Positions 54,790 to 63,186 of a stretch of 64,000 nt of DNA are shown piece by piece. Origin of the DNA: Candidatus Poribacteria bacterium (GTDB lineage: Bacteria; Poribacteria; WGA-4E; WGA-3G); contig OY282386.1 of NCBI GenBank assembly GCA_958295945.1, forward strand, positions 2,803,864-2,867,863, given 5' to 3'. Positions within the stretch are counted from its first letter, which is position 1. Every line of letters begins with the position of its first letter. The translations under genes and the position numbers were made by a program. The notes under the pieces were generated by a model, which was not told where the DNA came from, searched no databases, and was given only the letters and a program-made list of their open reading frames with translations.

Positions 54790-56664
54790 CTACTTTCTGT
54801 TGCGTGAGGAACCGATGCCTGCGGGTGCGTCTGTTCTGCCTGTTGCATGGAGCACGGCGCCTGTTCCAATGGTGGCGAACTGTTCAAGACTTAGTAATAG
54901 ATAGGCAGTGCTGTCTATGCCGTGATGGTCGCCTTTGATGGCTTCGTCATCCTTGTCGGTGTATGTTACGTTATCATCGTAGACACAACTTAAGAACTCA
55001 TCGGTGACATCTAAGGGACGGAATTCTTGCCGCAAATTCTCGTCTGGTGGATGTACAAGTCTATTCCGAAAGAAGAAGATTGCAGGTTCTCCTGTCTCGT
55101 CTACCTTCAGACGTTGTTTGATCGCATCAATTTGGGCAATTCTTGATTTTTTTGGCTCCTTGACGGTAAATCGGGCACGTCTGAGATGCTCAACGCCATC
55201 CTGATCTGCACTGTCTACGGCTGCATACCGAATGTAGTCTTCATCTTCCGTATTTTCCTCTATCATCTCAATCAGGTCGGTTCTTGTGAGACCTGTCTTG
55301 TAGATCTCCTTGTATGCATAGAGACGGTCATCGGGAGATTCTGCCCACCAGATACAACTTGATGGATTGCGGTAACCCCAGTCAATGCTGAGATAACGAT
55401 TCCAATTTTCGTCAAGATCGATGCCATCTATGATATGTACATCTGGTGTAAAAGTATCAAATACGAGACCTTCCGCGGATTCCCATTTGCCTTCATAGCC
55501 GCGTTTGTATCGCAACCCCTCAAGGTTTTGTAGTCTTGAAACCCGTCGTTGGCCGATTTCTGTTATCTCTCCTGTTTCTTGATTGTAGATTTCAGGATTG
55601 TCTTTGAAGGACAGTTCAAAATACTCGATTTTTCCGCTTTTTGTTTGATGGCGTATCCAATGGTTCGGATTGCTTGGGTTACAATCTGCGACAAGAAATG
55701 CTATTGGCAATGTGCCTGCACGTTCTGAGACGCGAGCGGTGACTTCTAACCAACTGTCAAAAGTAACTAATTCTGCTTGATTGACGAATGCTGCATCAAA
55801 TTGATCAGATAGTAGGTTACTCGGATTGTCTAACCCGTTCATGTAGATTTGTGAACCGTTCCAATATTCAAAATAGAGCGGTTGTTGACCGCCGTATTTG
55901 ACTATTGGGGTTGGGTTTTTATCTATCTTACTGGTTGGATGGAATCCGAGATACTTTACATACGTTGGAATGATGTTTTTATAGATTCGGTTGAGTACTT
56001 TGTGGATAAATGTGAGTCTGGCACCTGGATATTTCCGTGCTAACATGTCTATGTAGGCGACGCAGCTATAAGTTTTGCCTGCGTCATAGGTGCCACCCGT
56101 TATTTTTATGGGGGCCTGTGATTTGAAGAAATCGCACATTTTGGCATGGGGACGAAATCCATCATCATCATTGTATTTGATGATGGGTGTTGGTGCAACT
56201 ACTGTTATGTTACTGATGAGTTTCTTTGGCTCATCGTGGACAGGCAGATTCTCCTCTATTTCCTTTATATCAGAATGTAGATGTGTCATTTCTGGTGGAT
56301 TTTCATCGGGTTGGACATCTTGTTCGGAATTTTCAGATTCTGGCTGTTCCTCCATTTCAGCTTTTTTGTTTGCTTCCTCTGCTTTATCATATTCTGATTT
56401 AGCAATTCCTGCATGAGTGTCGTATCCACGTTCTTCAATGTTCTTACGTCTATAAGTCGAATTCAAGGAACGAACAAGAGTAGCGGTATTTCTAACACAT
56501 TTTGTGATTTCTTCAGACCTATCAGGAAGATCTTTGTTATTTTTGACTGTTTGAAAGTCTTCTTTGAGGACTGAAAACATCTCCATCTGATGTTTAATCA
56601 ACTCATCAAAAATATTACCGTTCTCATTCTTTTCTTGGCGTGCGTTTTGGTTTTTGTTTTTCAT
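54790..56664 (-). CDS. Phage-type terminase large subunit, solitary (virus-derived)
   Basis: 624-residue frame of the tailed-phage terminase large-subunit family, the ATP-driven DNA packaging motor. Parts: a Glu-rich N-terminal extension of about 160 residues, a P-loop ATPase region and an RNase H-like nuclease region. The frame looks whole. No portal, capsid, tail, small terminase or integrase gene is visible on either side, so this is an isolated phage gene or a prophage relic among host LamG genes. It may have been captured as part of a gene-transfer agent or other element. Age cannot be judged. Confidence 0.85.
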   Translation of the reverse strand: MKNKNQNARQEKNENGNIFDELIKHQMEMFSVLKEDFQTVKNNKDLPDRSEEITKCVRNTATLVRSLNSTYRRKNIEERGYDTHAGIAKSEYDKAEEANKKAEMEEQPESENSEQDVQPDENPPEMTHLHSDIKEIEENLPVHDEPKKLISNITVVAPTPIIKYNDDDGFRPHAKMCDFFKSQAPIKITGGTYDAGKTYSCVAYIDMLARKYPGARLTFIHKVLNRIYKNIIPTYVKYLGFHPTSKIDKNPTPIVKYGGQQPLYFEYWNGSQIYMNGLDNPSNLLSDQFDAAFVNQAELVTFDSWLEVTARVSERAGTLPIAFLVADCNPSNPNHWIRHQTKSGKIEYFELSFKDNPEIYNQETGEITEIGQRRVSRLQNLEGLRYKRGYEGKWESAEGLVFDTFTPDVHIIDGIDLDENWNRYLSIDWGYRNPSSCIWWAESPDDRLYAYKEIYKTGLTRTDLIEMIEENTEDEDYIRYAAVDSADQDGVEHLRRARFTVKEPKKSRIAQIDAIKQRLKVDETGEPAIFFFRNRLVHPPDENLRQEFRPLDVTDEFLSCVYDDNVTYTDKDDEAIKGDHHGIDSTAYLLLSLEQFATIGTGAVLHATGRTDAPAGIGSSRNRK

Positions 56665-57320
56665 AATACTGAGTATTATAACTTGAGGTAATATTGATTT
56701 GTAGTTTTTGTGGAGGTTGGAACAATGGATTTATAATAGGTTTTGGGTGGGATTTTCTGAATTGAGGATTTGCGCGGATTCTTGTCTGAACCAGGATTTG
56801 CAGGATTAGTAGATTTCCAGGATTAGAGTTTGAATAGTCAAGTTCTTTTCCTGCGATGAATTGTTTTGATGTTGCAAGAATATGTTCATGAATGGAAGAG
56901 GGTAATGATTTGCGCGACTACGAACACCTGTTTTGATAATGATAGGTTATTATTTAGAAATGGTATGATACACCTTTCGCCCCGCTGGGGCTTGGTCGTT
57001 CTGGGGTATCTGATGCTATACACCTTTCGCACCGCTGGTGCTGAAGAAATCGAGTTTCGGAGATCGCTCCAACAATGTGAGAGACGGCACGCGGAACGTG
57101 CCTACTTCTATGAATGTAAGAGGAGAATGAGTTGCGCAAATGTGAGTGAGTTCTTTCTTCTGGATCTCGGATTTCAAACTTTTTTAGGTGCCTGAAGTTG
57201 TGATGTTATGGTGATAATGTAATTTTTAGATGAAATTATATAAAAAATATAGTACAATACATAATAAGAACTTAGTGTTTAATTTACAAATACAATCACA
57301 ATATTTATTTGGAGACAGAT
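56665..57320. other. Gene-poor stretch with CCGCTGGGG/CCGCTGGTG hairpins
   Basis: 656 nt without a supported gene. CACCTTTCGCCCCGCTGGGG (56971-56990) and CACCTTTCGCACCGCTGGTG (57021-57040) are compensatory versions of one hairpin (CCCC...GGGG versus CACC...GGTG). Between and after are GGAGATCGCTCC and GGCACGCGGAACGTGCC. A -10-like TACAAT lies near 57254 before tatA. Confidence 0.6.
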
Positions 57321-57524
57321 ATGTTTACTGGTCATTGGGAAATATTTGCTATTGCATTGGTTGCTCTACTTCTATTTGGTGGGAAGAAGTTACCTGAATT
57401 GGCGCGTGGACTTGGAAGAAGTATTACAAACTTCAAATCTGGCTTACATGAAGAGCAGTCGGATGAGACAGAAACCACAGCAAAACAGGATAACGAAGTA
57501 CCACAGAAAAAGGAAGTTAGTTAG
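57321..57524 (+). CDS. tatA: Twin-arginine translocase subunit TatA
   Basis: 67 residues from ATG 57321 (TTGGAGACAGAT upstream; the TTG at 57309 is part of that site). One N-terminal helix (WEIFAIALVALLLFGG) is followed by the amphipathic TatA helix KKLPELARGLGRSITNFKSG with the FGxKKLPELARGLG signature. The C-terminus is acidic and short. TatA forms the translocation pore for folded Tat substrates; the DUF362 protein at 49240 is one likely client. TatC is not in this window. Confidence 0.93.
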   Translation: MFTGHWEIFAIALVALLLFGGKKLPELARGLGRSITNFKSGLHEEQSDETETTAKQDNEVPQKKEVS

Positions 57525-57538
57525 ATTTTTAAGTTGTC

Positions 57539-57868
57539 ATGAAAGATAAATTACCTGATTTTCTTCAAGGTGTTATTGAAGAGTATCCTGAAGTATGGCA
57601 AGCGTATCAGGCATTGGGTGAGGCTTGTGGTACATCGGGTTCGCTTGAACCGAAAACTGTGCGTCTTGTTAAGCTTGCTTTGGCGATAGGTGCAAAGTCA
57701 GAAGGCGCGGTGCATTCACATACGCGTCGTGCGTTACGTGAGGGTATTACACCAGATGAGATCCAACAAGTGGCTTTGCTGGCTATAACTTCAATTGGTT
57801 GGTCTTCAAGTATGGCTGCATTATCTTGGATTAAAGATGTCGTGGAAAAACATATTGATTCTGAATGA
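57539..57868 (+). CDS. Carboxymuconolactone decarboxylase-family protein without the CxxC
   Basis: 109 residues of the all-helical CMD/AhpD family: LEPKTVRLVKLALAIGAKSE, GAVHSHTRRALREGITPDEI, QQVALLAITSIGWSSSMAAL. Redox members have CxxC where this reads SEGAVHSH (Ser and Ala replace the cysteines) but keep the His. So it is probably not an AhpD-type disulfide enzyme; decarboxylase-like or other activity is possible. It starts 15 nt after tatA and ends just before the TPR gene. Gene order does not reveal a pathway. Confidence 0.9.
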   Translation: MKDKLPDFLQGVIEEYPEVWQAYQALGEACGTSGSLEPKTVRLVKLALAIGAKSEGAVHSHTRRALREGITPDEIQQVALLAITSIGWSSSMAALSWIKDVVEKHIDSE

Positions 57869-57872
57869 GAAT

Positions 57873-59132
57873 ATGAGCATGAATGTTGATCATACATCAT
57901 ACCATCACAGGTTTAGATTAACTATTCATCTGGTTTTGTTTCTGGTTGTAATTTTATTGCAGGCACCGATTATTGTCAGTTCTGATCAATATGAAACTGA
58001 AATGAAACAAGGTGTGCAGTATAGAAGACTAAAGATCTATCCTAAAGCAGTTGACACCTTCCAATTGATACTATCAAGGAATCCAAATGATGTAGATGCT
58101 TTGTATCAATTAGCGAGTGTTTATAAATTACAAGATGAGTTGGAATTAGCGATAGAAACATCGGAAAAGATCTTTAGAATTACGTCCAAAACAAAGAAAC
58201 AGACTGACGTGCAATTAGTTGGATTTACACATCTGTTACTTTCCGAGATATACTGCCAACAGAGCAAATTGGATGTTGCGGAAGTTCATGCGAAAGCAGC
58301 GGTAGATAGATATCCATTGGTTGCTGATATACATTATCGACTTGGTTTTATCTACACGCATCAAGCGAAATTTGAGGATGCGTTGGTTGCATTTAAGAAG
58401 ACTCTGGAACTCAACCCAGATTTTGCTGAAGTGTATCAATGGCTTGGATTAATTGCTCTAATGCAAAACAGACTGCAGGAAGCGATTACCTATTATAAAA
58501 CATCGATTCAGAAACAACCGTTTATTCAAAGTGCATATTATAATCTTGCCAAGGCTTATCGTTTAGTTGGAGACATGGAGTCAGCATCCGTCCAGTTGAA
58601 ACTATTCCAGAAGATGAAGGATTATTATGACCAGACTTATACCGTAGAAGGCTTTTTATCAGAAGATCCTGCCAACGCAGCACTCCGTATGCAATTGGCG
58701 AAAATCCATGCAGAACATGCGAATGTACCAGCTGCAATTAGGACATATCAAGCAGTAATTCGGTTAAATCCGAAGTTTGTAGACGGTTATGATCAGTTGG
58801 GTAGGTTCTATATGGAACTCAATAGTCTACATCGTGCTATACCGCTTTTCCATAAAGTTCTTGAGTTGAACCCTGATGCTGTTGAAGCACACGTTAGATT
58901 AGGGTGGTTGTATTCGCAACAGGATTCTGATGAAAAGGCGATATCTCATCTACAAAAGGCTATTGAGAAGATGCCTGAACATAGTTTGGCGTATCACGGA
59001 TTGGCTGAAATTTATGCACATCAGGGACACATAGATAAAGCGATTGATATATACCGGCATATTACAAAAATTGCACCTACCGATAGAGATGCTTGGACAG
59101 AAATGCGGAGATTGGAACGTCTGAAGAAATAA
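57873..59132 (+). CDS. Secreted TPR-repeat protein
   Basis: 419 residues from ATG 57873, four bases after the CMD stop; the frame extends upstream in the CMD gene (57795) but a signal peptide (FRLTIHLVLFLVVILLQAPI) places the start here. About nine TPR units follow, such as ADIHYRLGFIYTHQAKFEDA, AEVYQWLGLIALMQNRLQEA, VDGYDQLGRFYMELNSLHRA and LAYHGLAEIYAHQGHIDKAI. It likely scaffolds proteins in the periplasm. Upstream of the next gene lie LE-like and terminator-like hairpins. Confidence 0.88.
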   Translation: MSMNVDHTSYHHRFRLTIHLVLFLVVILLQAPIIVSSDQYETEMKQGVQYRRLKIYPKAVDTFQLILSRNPNDVDALYQLASVYKLQDELELAIETSEKIFRITSKTKKQTDVQLVGFTHLLLSEIYCQQSKLDVAEVHAKAAVDRYPLVADIHYRLGFIYTHQAKFEDALVAFKKTLELNPDFAEVYQWLGLIALMQNRLQEAITYYKTSIQKQPFIQSAYYNLAKAYRLVGDMESASVQLKLFQKMKDYYDQTYTVEGFLSEDPANAALRMQLAKIHAEHANVPAAIRTYQAVIRLNPKFVDGYDQLGRFYMELNSLHRAIPLFHKVLELNPDAVEAHVRLGWLYSQQDSDEKAISHLQKAIEKMPEHSLAYHGLAEIYAHQGHIDKAIDIYRHITKIAPTDRDAWTEMRRLERLKK

Positions 59133-59189
59133 TTGAAGATTATTCAGACTGAATCCTATGTATGACGGCTCCCCAACCTGAAGGATGGG

Positions 59190-59356
59190 GTTTCCTTTAG
59201 GTCATCTTCTCACGGATACCACCGTTTTTTGAAGATGTGGGCATCTTTTATATGCTTATAGCATACTCACTTGGTTCTAAGCCGAGTTTACCGAGACAGC
59301 AATTGTCGGGGTGCCCGCCACGGCACGACTAACAGGGTCCTTACAAGGTATCCCCA
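59190..59356 (+). ncRNA. Putative structured RNA upstream of the 94-codon frame
   Basis: GGATACC (59214-59220) pairs with GGTATCC (59347-59353), enclosing about 125 nt. Inside are AAGATG-TGGG-CATCTT, GACA-GCAAT-TGTC and GTGCC-CGCCAC-GGCAC hairpins. The ATG follows the closing helix by 3 nt with no ribosome-binding site. The layout resembles HEARO/omega-RNA leaders of IscB elements; similarity is in layout only. Confidence 0.45.
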
Positions 59357-59641
59357 ATGAGCGACCCAGATACTTTTTCTACGAAGTTTTGTATCGCAGT
59401 TGTGGAGGGAACACCTACACAATCCTATAAAGCGATCAAACTTCTCATCACAGACGACTGGCAAGGATCACAACTTGCAGCGTATACAACCGAATGTGGT
59501 ATTGTTGAATTTATCAACGTCAACTCTGTCCAAGCAATCGGATTGGATAGGACACCTACAGAGTGTAGGCGATTGCTCTCCTATCCAGTTGATAGGAACA
59601 GAATACCATATTTCTTGAACAAAGTCAAGGCTTTTTCTTGA
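59357..59641 (+). CDS. Hypothetical protein in IS200/IS605-like element
   Basis: 94 residues, reading FCIAVVEGTPTQSYKAIKLL, TDDWQGSQLAAYTTECGIVE, FINVNSVQAIGLDRTPTE and RRLLSYPVDRNRIPYFLNK. I recognise no family, and the usual IscB or TnpB motifs are absent. The start abuts the predicted RNA and lacks a Shine-Dalgarno, so expression may depend on that RNA. It could be an element-borne protein of unknown type. Confidence that it is coding is moderate: length, codon use and placement between the two hairpins support it. Confidence 0.5.
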   Translation: MSDPDTFSTKFCIAVVEGTPTQSYKAIKLLITDDWQGSQLAAYTTECGIVEFINVNSVQAIGLDRTPTECRRLLSYPVDRNRIPYFLNKVKAFS

Positions 59642-59704
59642 CACACAACAAAGGCGGTGTGGACATCCCCGTGCTAAAGCAACGGGGTTTTGACACCGAA
59701 AGAA

Positions 59705-61405
59705 ATGGATAAGACAATTTTATCAAGAATCTTTCCTAACCTTCAATTTATCCATCCTATCTTTCTTGTGATTATAACCTTATTTTTTAATATTGATGCT
59801 GCGTTATCTGAACAGATTTTTGTAGATGTTACTAAGGCTGCTGGAATTGAATTTGAACATACGGATGGTAGAAGTGGCAAGAGATTGTTCAATGAGTTTC
59901 TCGGTTCAGGTGGCGGTTTTTTTGATTATGATGGGGATGGAGACCTTGACATCTATCTTGTCAACGGGGCAATACAGTTAGGAGATGGTAAAGGTAAATC
60001 GCCTCATAATGTGTTGTATCGTAATGATGGTGATGGCACTTTTTCGGATGTCACTAAAGCCGCTGGTGTTGGGAGTACTGCTTATGGGACAGGTGCTACA
60101 GTTGGGGATTATGACAACGATGGAGATCTTGATCTTTATGTTACAAACTTCGGAGCAGATCAACTTTATCAGAACAACGGAGATGGTACATTTAAAGATG
60201 TAACAATAGAAGCGGGAGTTGCGAATCAGGAATGGGGAACGAGTTGCGTATTTGTTGACATTGATAATGAAGGTCATTTGGACATCTATGTGACGAACTA
60301 TGCAGTTTACCATCCGAAAGAAGATAGACGTTGCGATGAACGTGGTGTTCATGTTTATTGTGGGCCTCATGCTTATCCTGCTGTTCATGATACTTTTTTC
60401 TTAAGTGATGGAGACGGAACGTTTACTGATGTGTCGGCGCAATATCGTCCGTCTGATCTTTTGCCAATGCATGGATTGGGTGTGACCTTTAGTGACTATG
60501 ATGCCGATGGTGATATGGATTTATATGTTGCCAACGATCAGGATCCGAACTTTCTATTTCAAAATGATGGAAAAGGTAAATTTTTAGAGGTTGCATTAAT
60601 TTCTGGTGTTTGCTACAATGATATGGGAAAAGAAGAAGCTGGGATGGGAACAGATTTCGGTGATTATAACAATGATGGGAAACTTGACATCACCGTCAGC
60701 AATTATCAGACCGAAACGAACACGCTTTACCACAATCACGATAGCAGTTTCTTCCTTGACTATACGATACCTTCGGGAATAGCCGAGATTACACACGGAT
60801 ATCTTGGTTGGGGTATCAAGTTCTTTGATTATGATAACGATGGTTATCAAGATATTTTTGTTGCGAATGGACATTTGATGGATAATATCTCTGAGTTGGA
60901 GAAGCATGTATCATATCCGCAAAAGAATTTGCTGTTTCGGAATTTGGGAGATGGAACGTTTGCAAATGTAGTTTCAGAGTCTGATGGGTTATCGTTGAAG
61001 AAGGTCAGCCGTGGTGCTGCGATTGGAGATTATGACAATGATGGTGATCTTGATATATTAGTTACGAACTGCAATCAGAGTCCAGATTTGCTACAGAATG
61101 AAGTCGGTAGTAGGAACAATTGGATACAGATACAATTGGATGGATTGAAGAGTAACCGTTCAGGTTTTGGTGCGAAGATAAAGGTTGTGACAGGTGAACA
61201 TATCCAGTACCGAGAGGTACATAGTGGCGGTAGTTATCTCTCATTCCATGATATACGAGCACATTTTGGTGTTGGAAGAGCGGAACAGATTGATCTTCTT
61301 GAAGTTAAATGGCCTTCTGGTCAAATTGACAGGAAAACAGATCTGTCTGTCAATCAGAGATATTTGGTGATTGAGGGAAGAAAATTCATGCAATTAGATT
61401 ATTAG
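59705..61405 (+). CDS. CRTAC1-type secreted protein (FG-GAP/VCBS repeats plus ASPIC/UnbV)
   Basis: 566 residues from ATG 59705; the TTG at 59690 overlaps the element end. Signal helix IHPIFLVIITLFFNIDAALS. About seven FG-GAP/VCBS beta-propeller blades carry calcium-binding loops such as DYDGDGDLDIYLVNG, DYDNDGDLDLYVTNF, DYDADGDMDLYVANDQ and DYDNDGDLDILVTNC. The C-terminal ASPIC/UnbV domain is seen in RNNWIQIQLDGLKSNRSGFG and LEVKWPSGQIDR. Proteins of this type are common in Poribacteria, planctomycetes and related bacteria and are thought to be surface-adhesive. Start spacing is unusual: no clear ribosome-binding site. Confidence 0.95.
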   Translation: MDKTILSRIFPNLQFIHPIFLVIITLFFNIDAALSEQIFVDVTKAAGIEFEHTDGRSGKRLFNEFLGSGGGFFDYDGDGDLDIYLVNGAIQLGDGKGKSPHNVLYRNDGDGTFSDVTKAAGVGSTAYGTGATVGDYDNDGDLDLYVTNFGADQLYQNNGDGTFKDVTIEAGVANQEWGTSCVFVDIDNEGHLDIYVTNYAVYHPKEDRRCDERGVHVYCGPHAYPAVHDTFFLSDGDGTFTDVSAQYRPSDLLPMHGLGVTFSDYDADGDMDLYVANDQDPNFLFQNDGKGKFLEVALISGVCYNDMGKEEAGMGTDFGDYNNDGKLDITVSNYQTETNTLYHNHDSSFFLDYTIPSGIAEITHGYLGWGIKFFDYDNDGYQDIFVANGHLMDNISELEKHVSYPQKNLLFRNLGDGTFANVVSESDGLSLKKVSRGAAIGDYDNDGDLDILVTNCNQSPDLLQNEVGSRNNWIQIQLDGLKSNRSGFGAKIKVVTGEHIQYREVHSGGSYLSFHDIRAHFGVGRAEQIDLLEVKWPSGQIDRKTDLSVNQRYLVIEGRKFMQLDY

Positions 61406-61442
61406 ATTTTGCGTTTTTTGGTAATATAAAGAGTGAGGAATT

Positions 61443-62228
61443 ATGAAGAGAATATTGCTCGTTTTAGCATTCTTTCTGTTTGTTTCAACTATCGTGTTTG
61501 CTGCTAATGAACTTGAGGATTCGCTTATCCTCTACATGTCGTTTGATACGATTGATGGAAAACAGACAATTGACCATTCGAATTATGGAAACCATGGTGA
61601 GATGAGGGGTGATCCGAAACACGTGAAGGGCATGTTTGGCAAAGCTCTTGAACTTAATGGCGAGGACGAATATATTGAAATCCCGCATCATGAATCTCTC
61701 ACAGTAACAAAGGAAGTGACTGTAATGATTTGGATCAATATTGGTCGTCATTCCGGTCCTGAAGGTGCCAATTGGCAAGGGATAACTGCTAAAGGTAACG
61801 GACCTCGTTCTTACAGTTTCTACACCCATTTGCAGTCGAAATGTCTACACCTTAGTATTGGTCCGGCAGGAGGTTTCGGTGGTAGTACTTGCGACACACC
61901 CATTAGTTTGAATAAATGGAATCATGTTGTTGCCCAACTTGACAATGGCACACATCGTTATTATATTAATGGTGAGATGGTCAAGGAGATTGACGGGAAA
62001 GTGGACGCTGTTGGGGACGCTGATACAGCCCCTGTTGTGATTGGTGCTGCGGGTCCTGGAAATATCAGATATTTGCTCGGTATGATAGATGAAGTGCGTA
62101 TTTGGAATCGTGCTCTGACTGAAGAAGAGGTTAATGAGCATAAGGAAAAGGGACATTTTGAGATATTTGCTGTTGATCCGAGACAGAAATTGGCGACTAC
62201 ATGGGGTAATTTGAAGGGACAACAGTGA
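61443..62228 (+). CDS. Secreted LamG-domain protein
   Basis: 261 residues. Signal peptide LLVLAFFLFVSTIVFAANE. LamG jelly-roll: LILYMSFDTIDGKQTIDHSN, MFGKALELNGEDEYIEIPHH, WNHVVAQLDNGTHRYYINGE, MIDEVRIWNRALTEEEVNEH. The tail VDPRQKLATTWGNLKG matches the shared KLATTWG motif. First of a co-directional trio (61443, 62323, 63187) downstream of the CRTAC1 gene. GAGTGAGGAATT precedes the ATG. Probably binds host or matrix glycans. Confidence 0.93.
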   Translation: MKRILLVLAFFLFVSTIVFAANELEDSLILYMSFDTIDGKQTIDHSNYGNHGEMRGDPKHVKGMFGKALELNGEDEYIEIPHHESLTVTKEVTVMIWINIGRHSGPEGANWQGITAKGNGPRSYSFYTHLQSKCLHLSIGPAGGFGGSTCDTPISLNKWNHVVAQLDNGTHRYYINGEMVKEIDGKVDAVGDADTAPVVIGAAGPGNIRYLLGMIDEVRIWNRALTEEEVNEHKEKGHFEIFAVDPRQKLATTWGNLKGQQ

Positions 62229-62322
62229 TGAAAAGGATGGTCATTATTTACAATCCATAGATATTTCTGCAGTGTATACAAGATATACTTGTAGAAGTCT
62301 AAATATATAGAAGGAGAAATAA

Positions 62323-63096
62323 ATGAAAAATATTGTTATTATATTAATTGCGATGCTTGTGACACCATTTGTCCATGCCCTGAATGAACCAGAGGATGCT
62401 CTCATTCTCTATACGTCGTTTGATACGATTGATGGGAAAACTACAATTGATCATTCCAAGTATGGAAACAATGGTGATATAAAAGGGGATCCGCAACATG
62501 TTGAAGGTAAATTCGGCAAAGCATTAGAATTTAATGGGACTACCGATTGGATTGAAATACCACATGATGATATCCTCACCGTAGATGAGAATGTTACTGT
62601 CATGGCTTGGATTCATACAGAAAGACATACGGGACCTGGTGGCGAACGTTGGCAAGGCATTGTTGCAAAAGGCAATAATCCGCGTTCCTACAGTTTCTAT
62701 ACAGAATCACCGAGTGAATGTTTACACTTTAGTGTTGGTGGTCAGGGCAGCGTCTGTAATGGGAAAGTTGCTCTGAATGAATGGCAGCACGTTGCTGCAC
62801 AAGTTGAAGGTAATACGCACCGATATTGGATTAATGGAGTAAGTGCGGGTGAATTTGGTGGTAAGAATCCACCACCCGGAAAAGCCGACGCTTCAGTGGT
62901 CTTTATTGGAACTACAGGGGAAGGAGCTGGACGAAGATTCCTTGGATTAATTGACGAGGTGCGAATCTGGAACCGCGCCCTTTCTGAAGAAGAGGTCATT
63001 GAACAGATGGATAAAGGGCATTTTGAGCTTTTCCCTGTTGATCCGCGACATAAAGTTGCAACTACTTGGGGGAGTATAAAAGGTCAAATAAAGTAA
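62323..63096 (+). CDS. Secreted LamG-domain protein (second of three)
   Basis: 257 residues, signal peptide NIVIILIAMLVTPFVHALNE. LamG strands as in neighbours: LILYTSFDTIDGKTTIDHSK, KFGKALEFNGTTDWIEIPHD, WQHVAAQVEGNTHRYWINGV, LIDEVRIWNRALSEEEVIEQ. The tail is VDPRHKVATTWGSIKGQIK. GAAGGAGAAATAA precedes the start. High similarity to the genes on either side indicates tandem duplication. Confidence 0.93.
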   Translation: MKNIVIILIAMLVTPFVHALNEPEDALILYTSFDTIDGKTTIDHSKYGNNGDIKGDPQHVEGKFGKALEFNGTTDWIEIPHDDILTVDENVTVMAWIHTERHTGPGGERWQGIVAKGNNPRSYSFYTESPSECLHFSVGGQGSVCNGKVALNEWQHVAAQVEGNTHRYWINGVSAGEFGGKNPPPGKADASVVFIGTTGEGAGRRFLGLIDEVRIWNRALSEEEVIEQMDKGHFELFPVDPRHKVATTWGSIKGQIK

Positions 63097-63186
63097 TTAC
63101 ACTTTTGTAATTAACTATTTTAATAATCTATATAAAACGACTTCAAGATTACTTGAAGAAAATAAGATTTGGAGGAAAAATCAACA

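Larger units (their letters stand above)
59165..59695 (+). mobile_element. IS200/IS605-like small element with structured leader
   Basis: Left hairpin CCCCAACCTGAAGGATGGGG (59171-59190) then TTTCC, and right hairpin CCCCGTGCTAAAGCAACGGGG (59667-59687) then TTTTGAC, are the subterminal foldbacks typical of IS200/IS605 element ends. The ends are not inverted repeats of each other. Between them are a structured leader and one 94-codon frame. No TnpA, TnpB or IscB is present, so it is non-autonomous. Exact ends are not determined. Confidence 0.55.
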
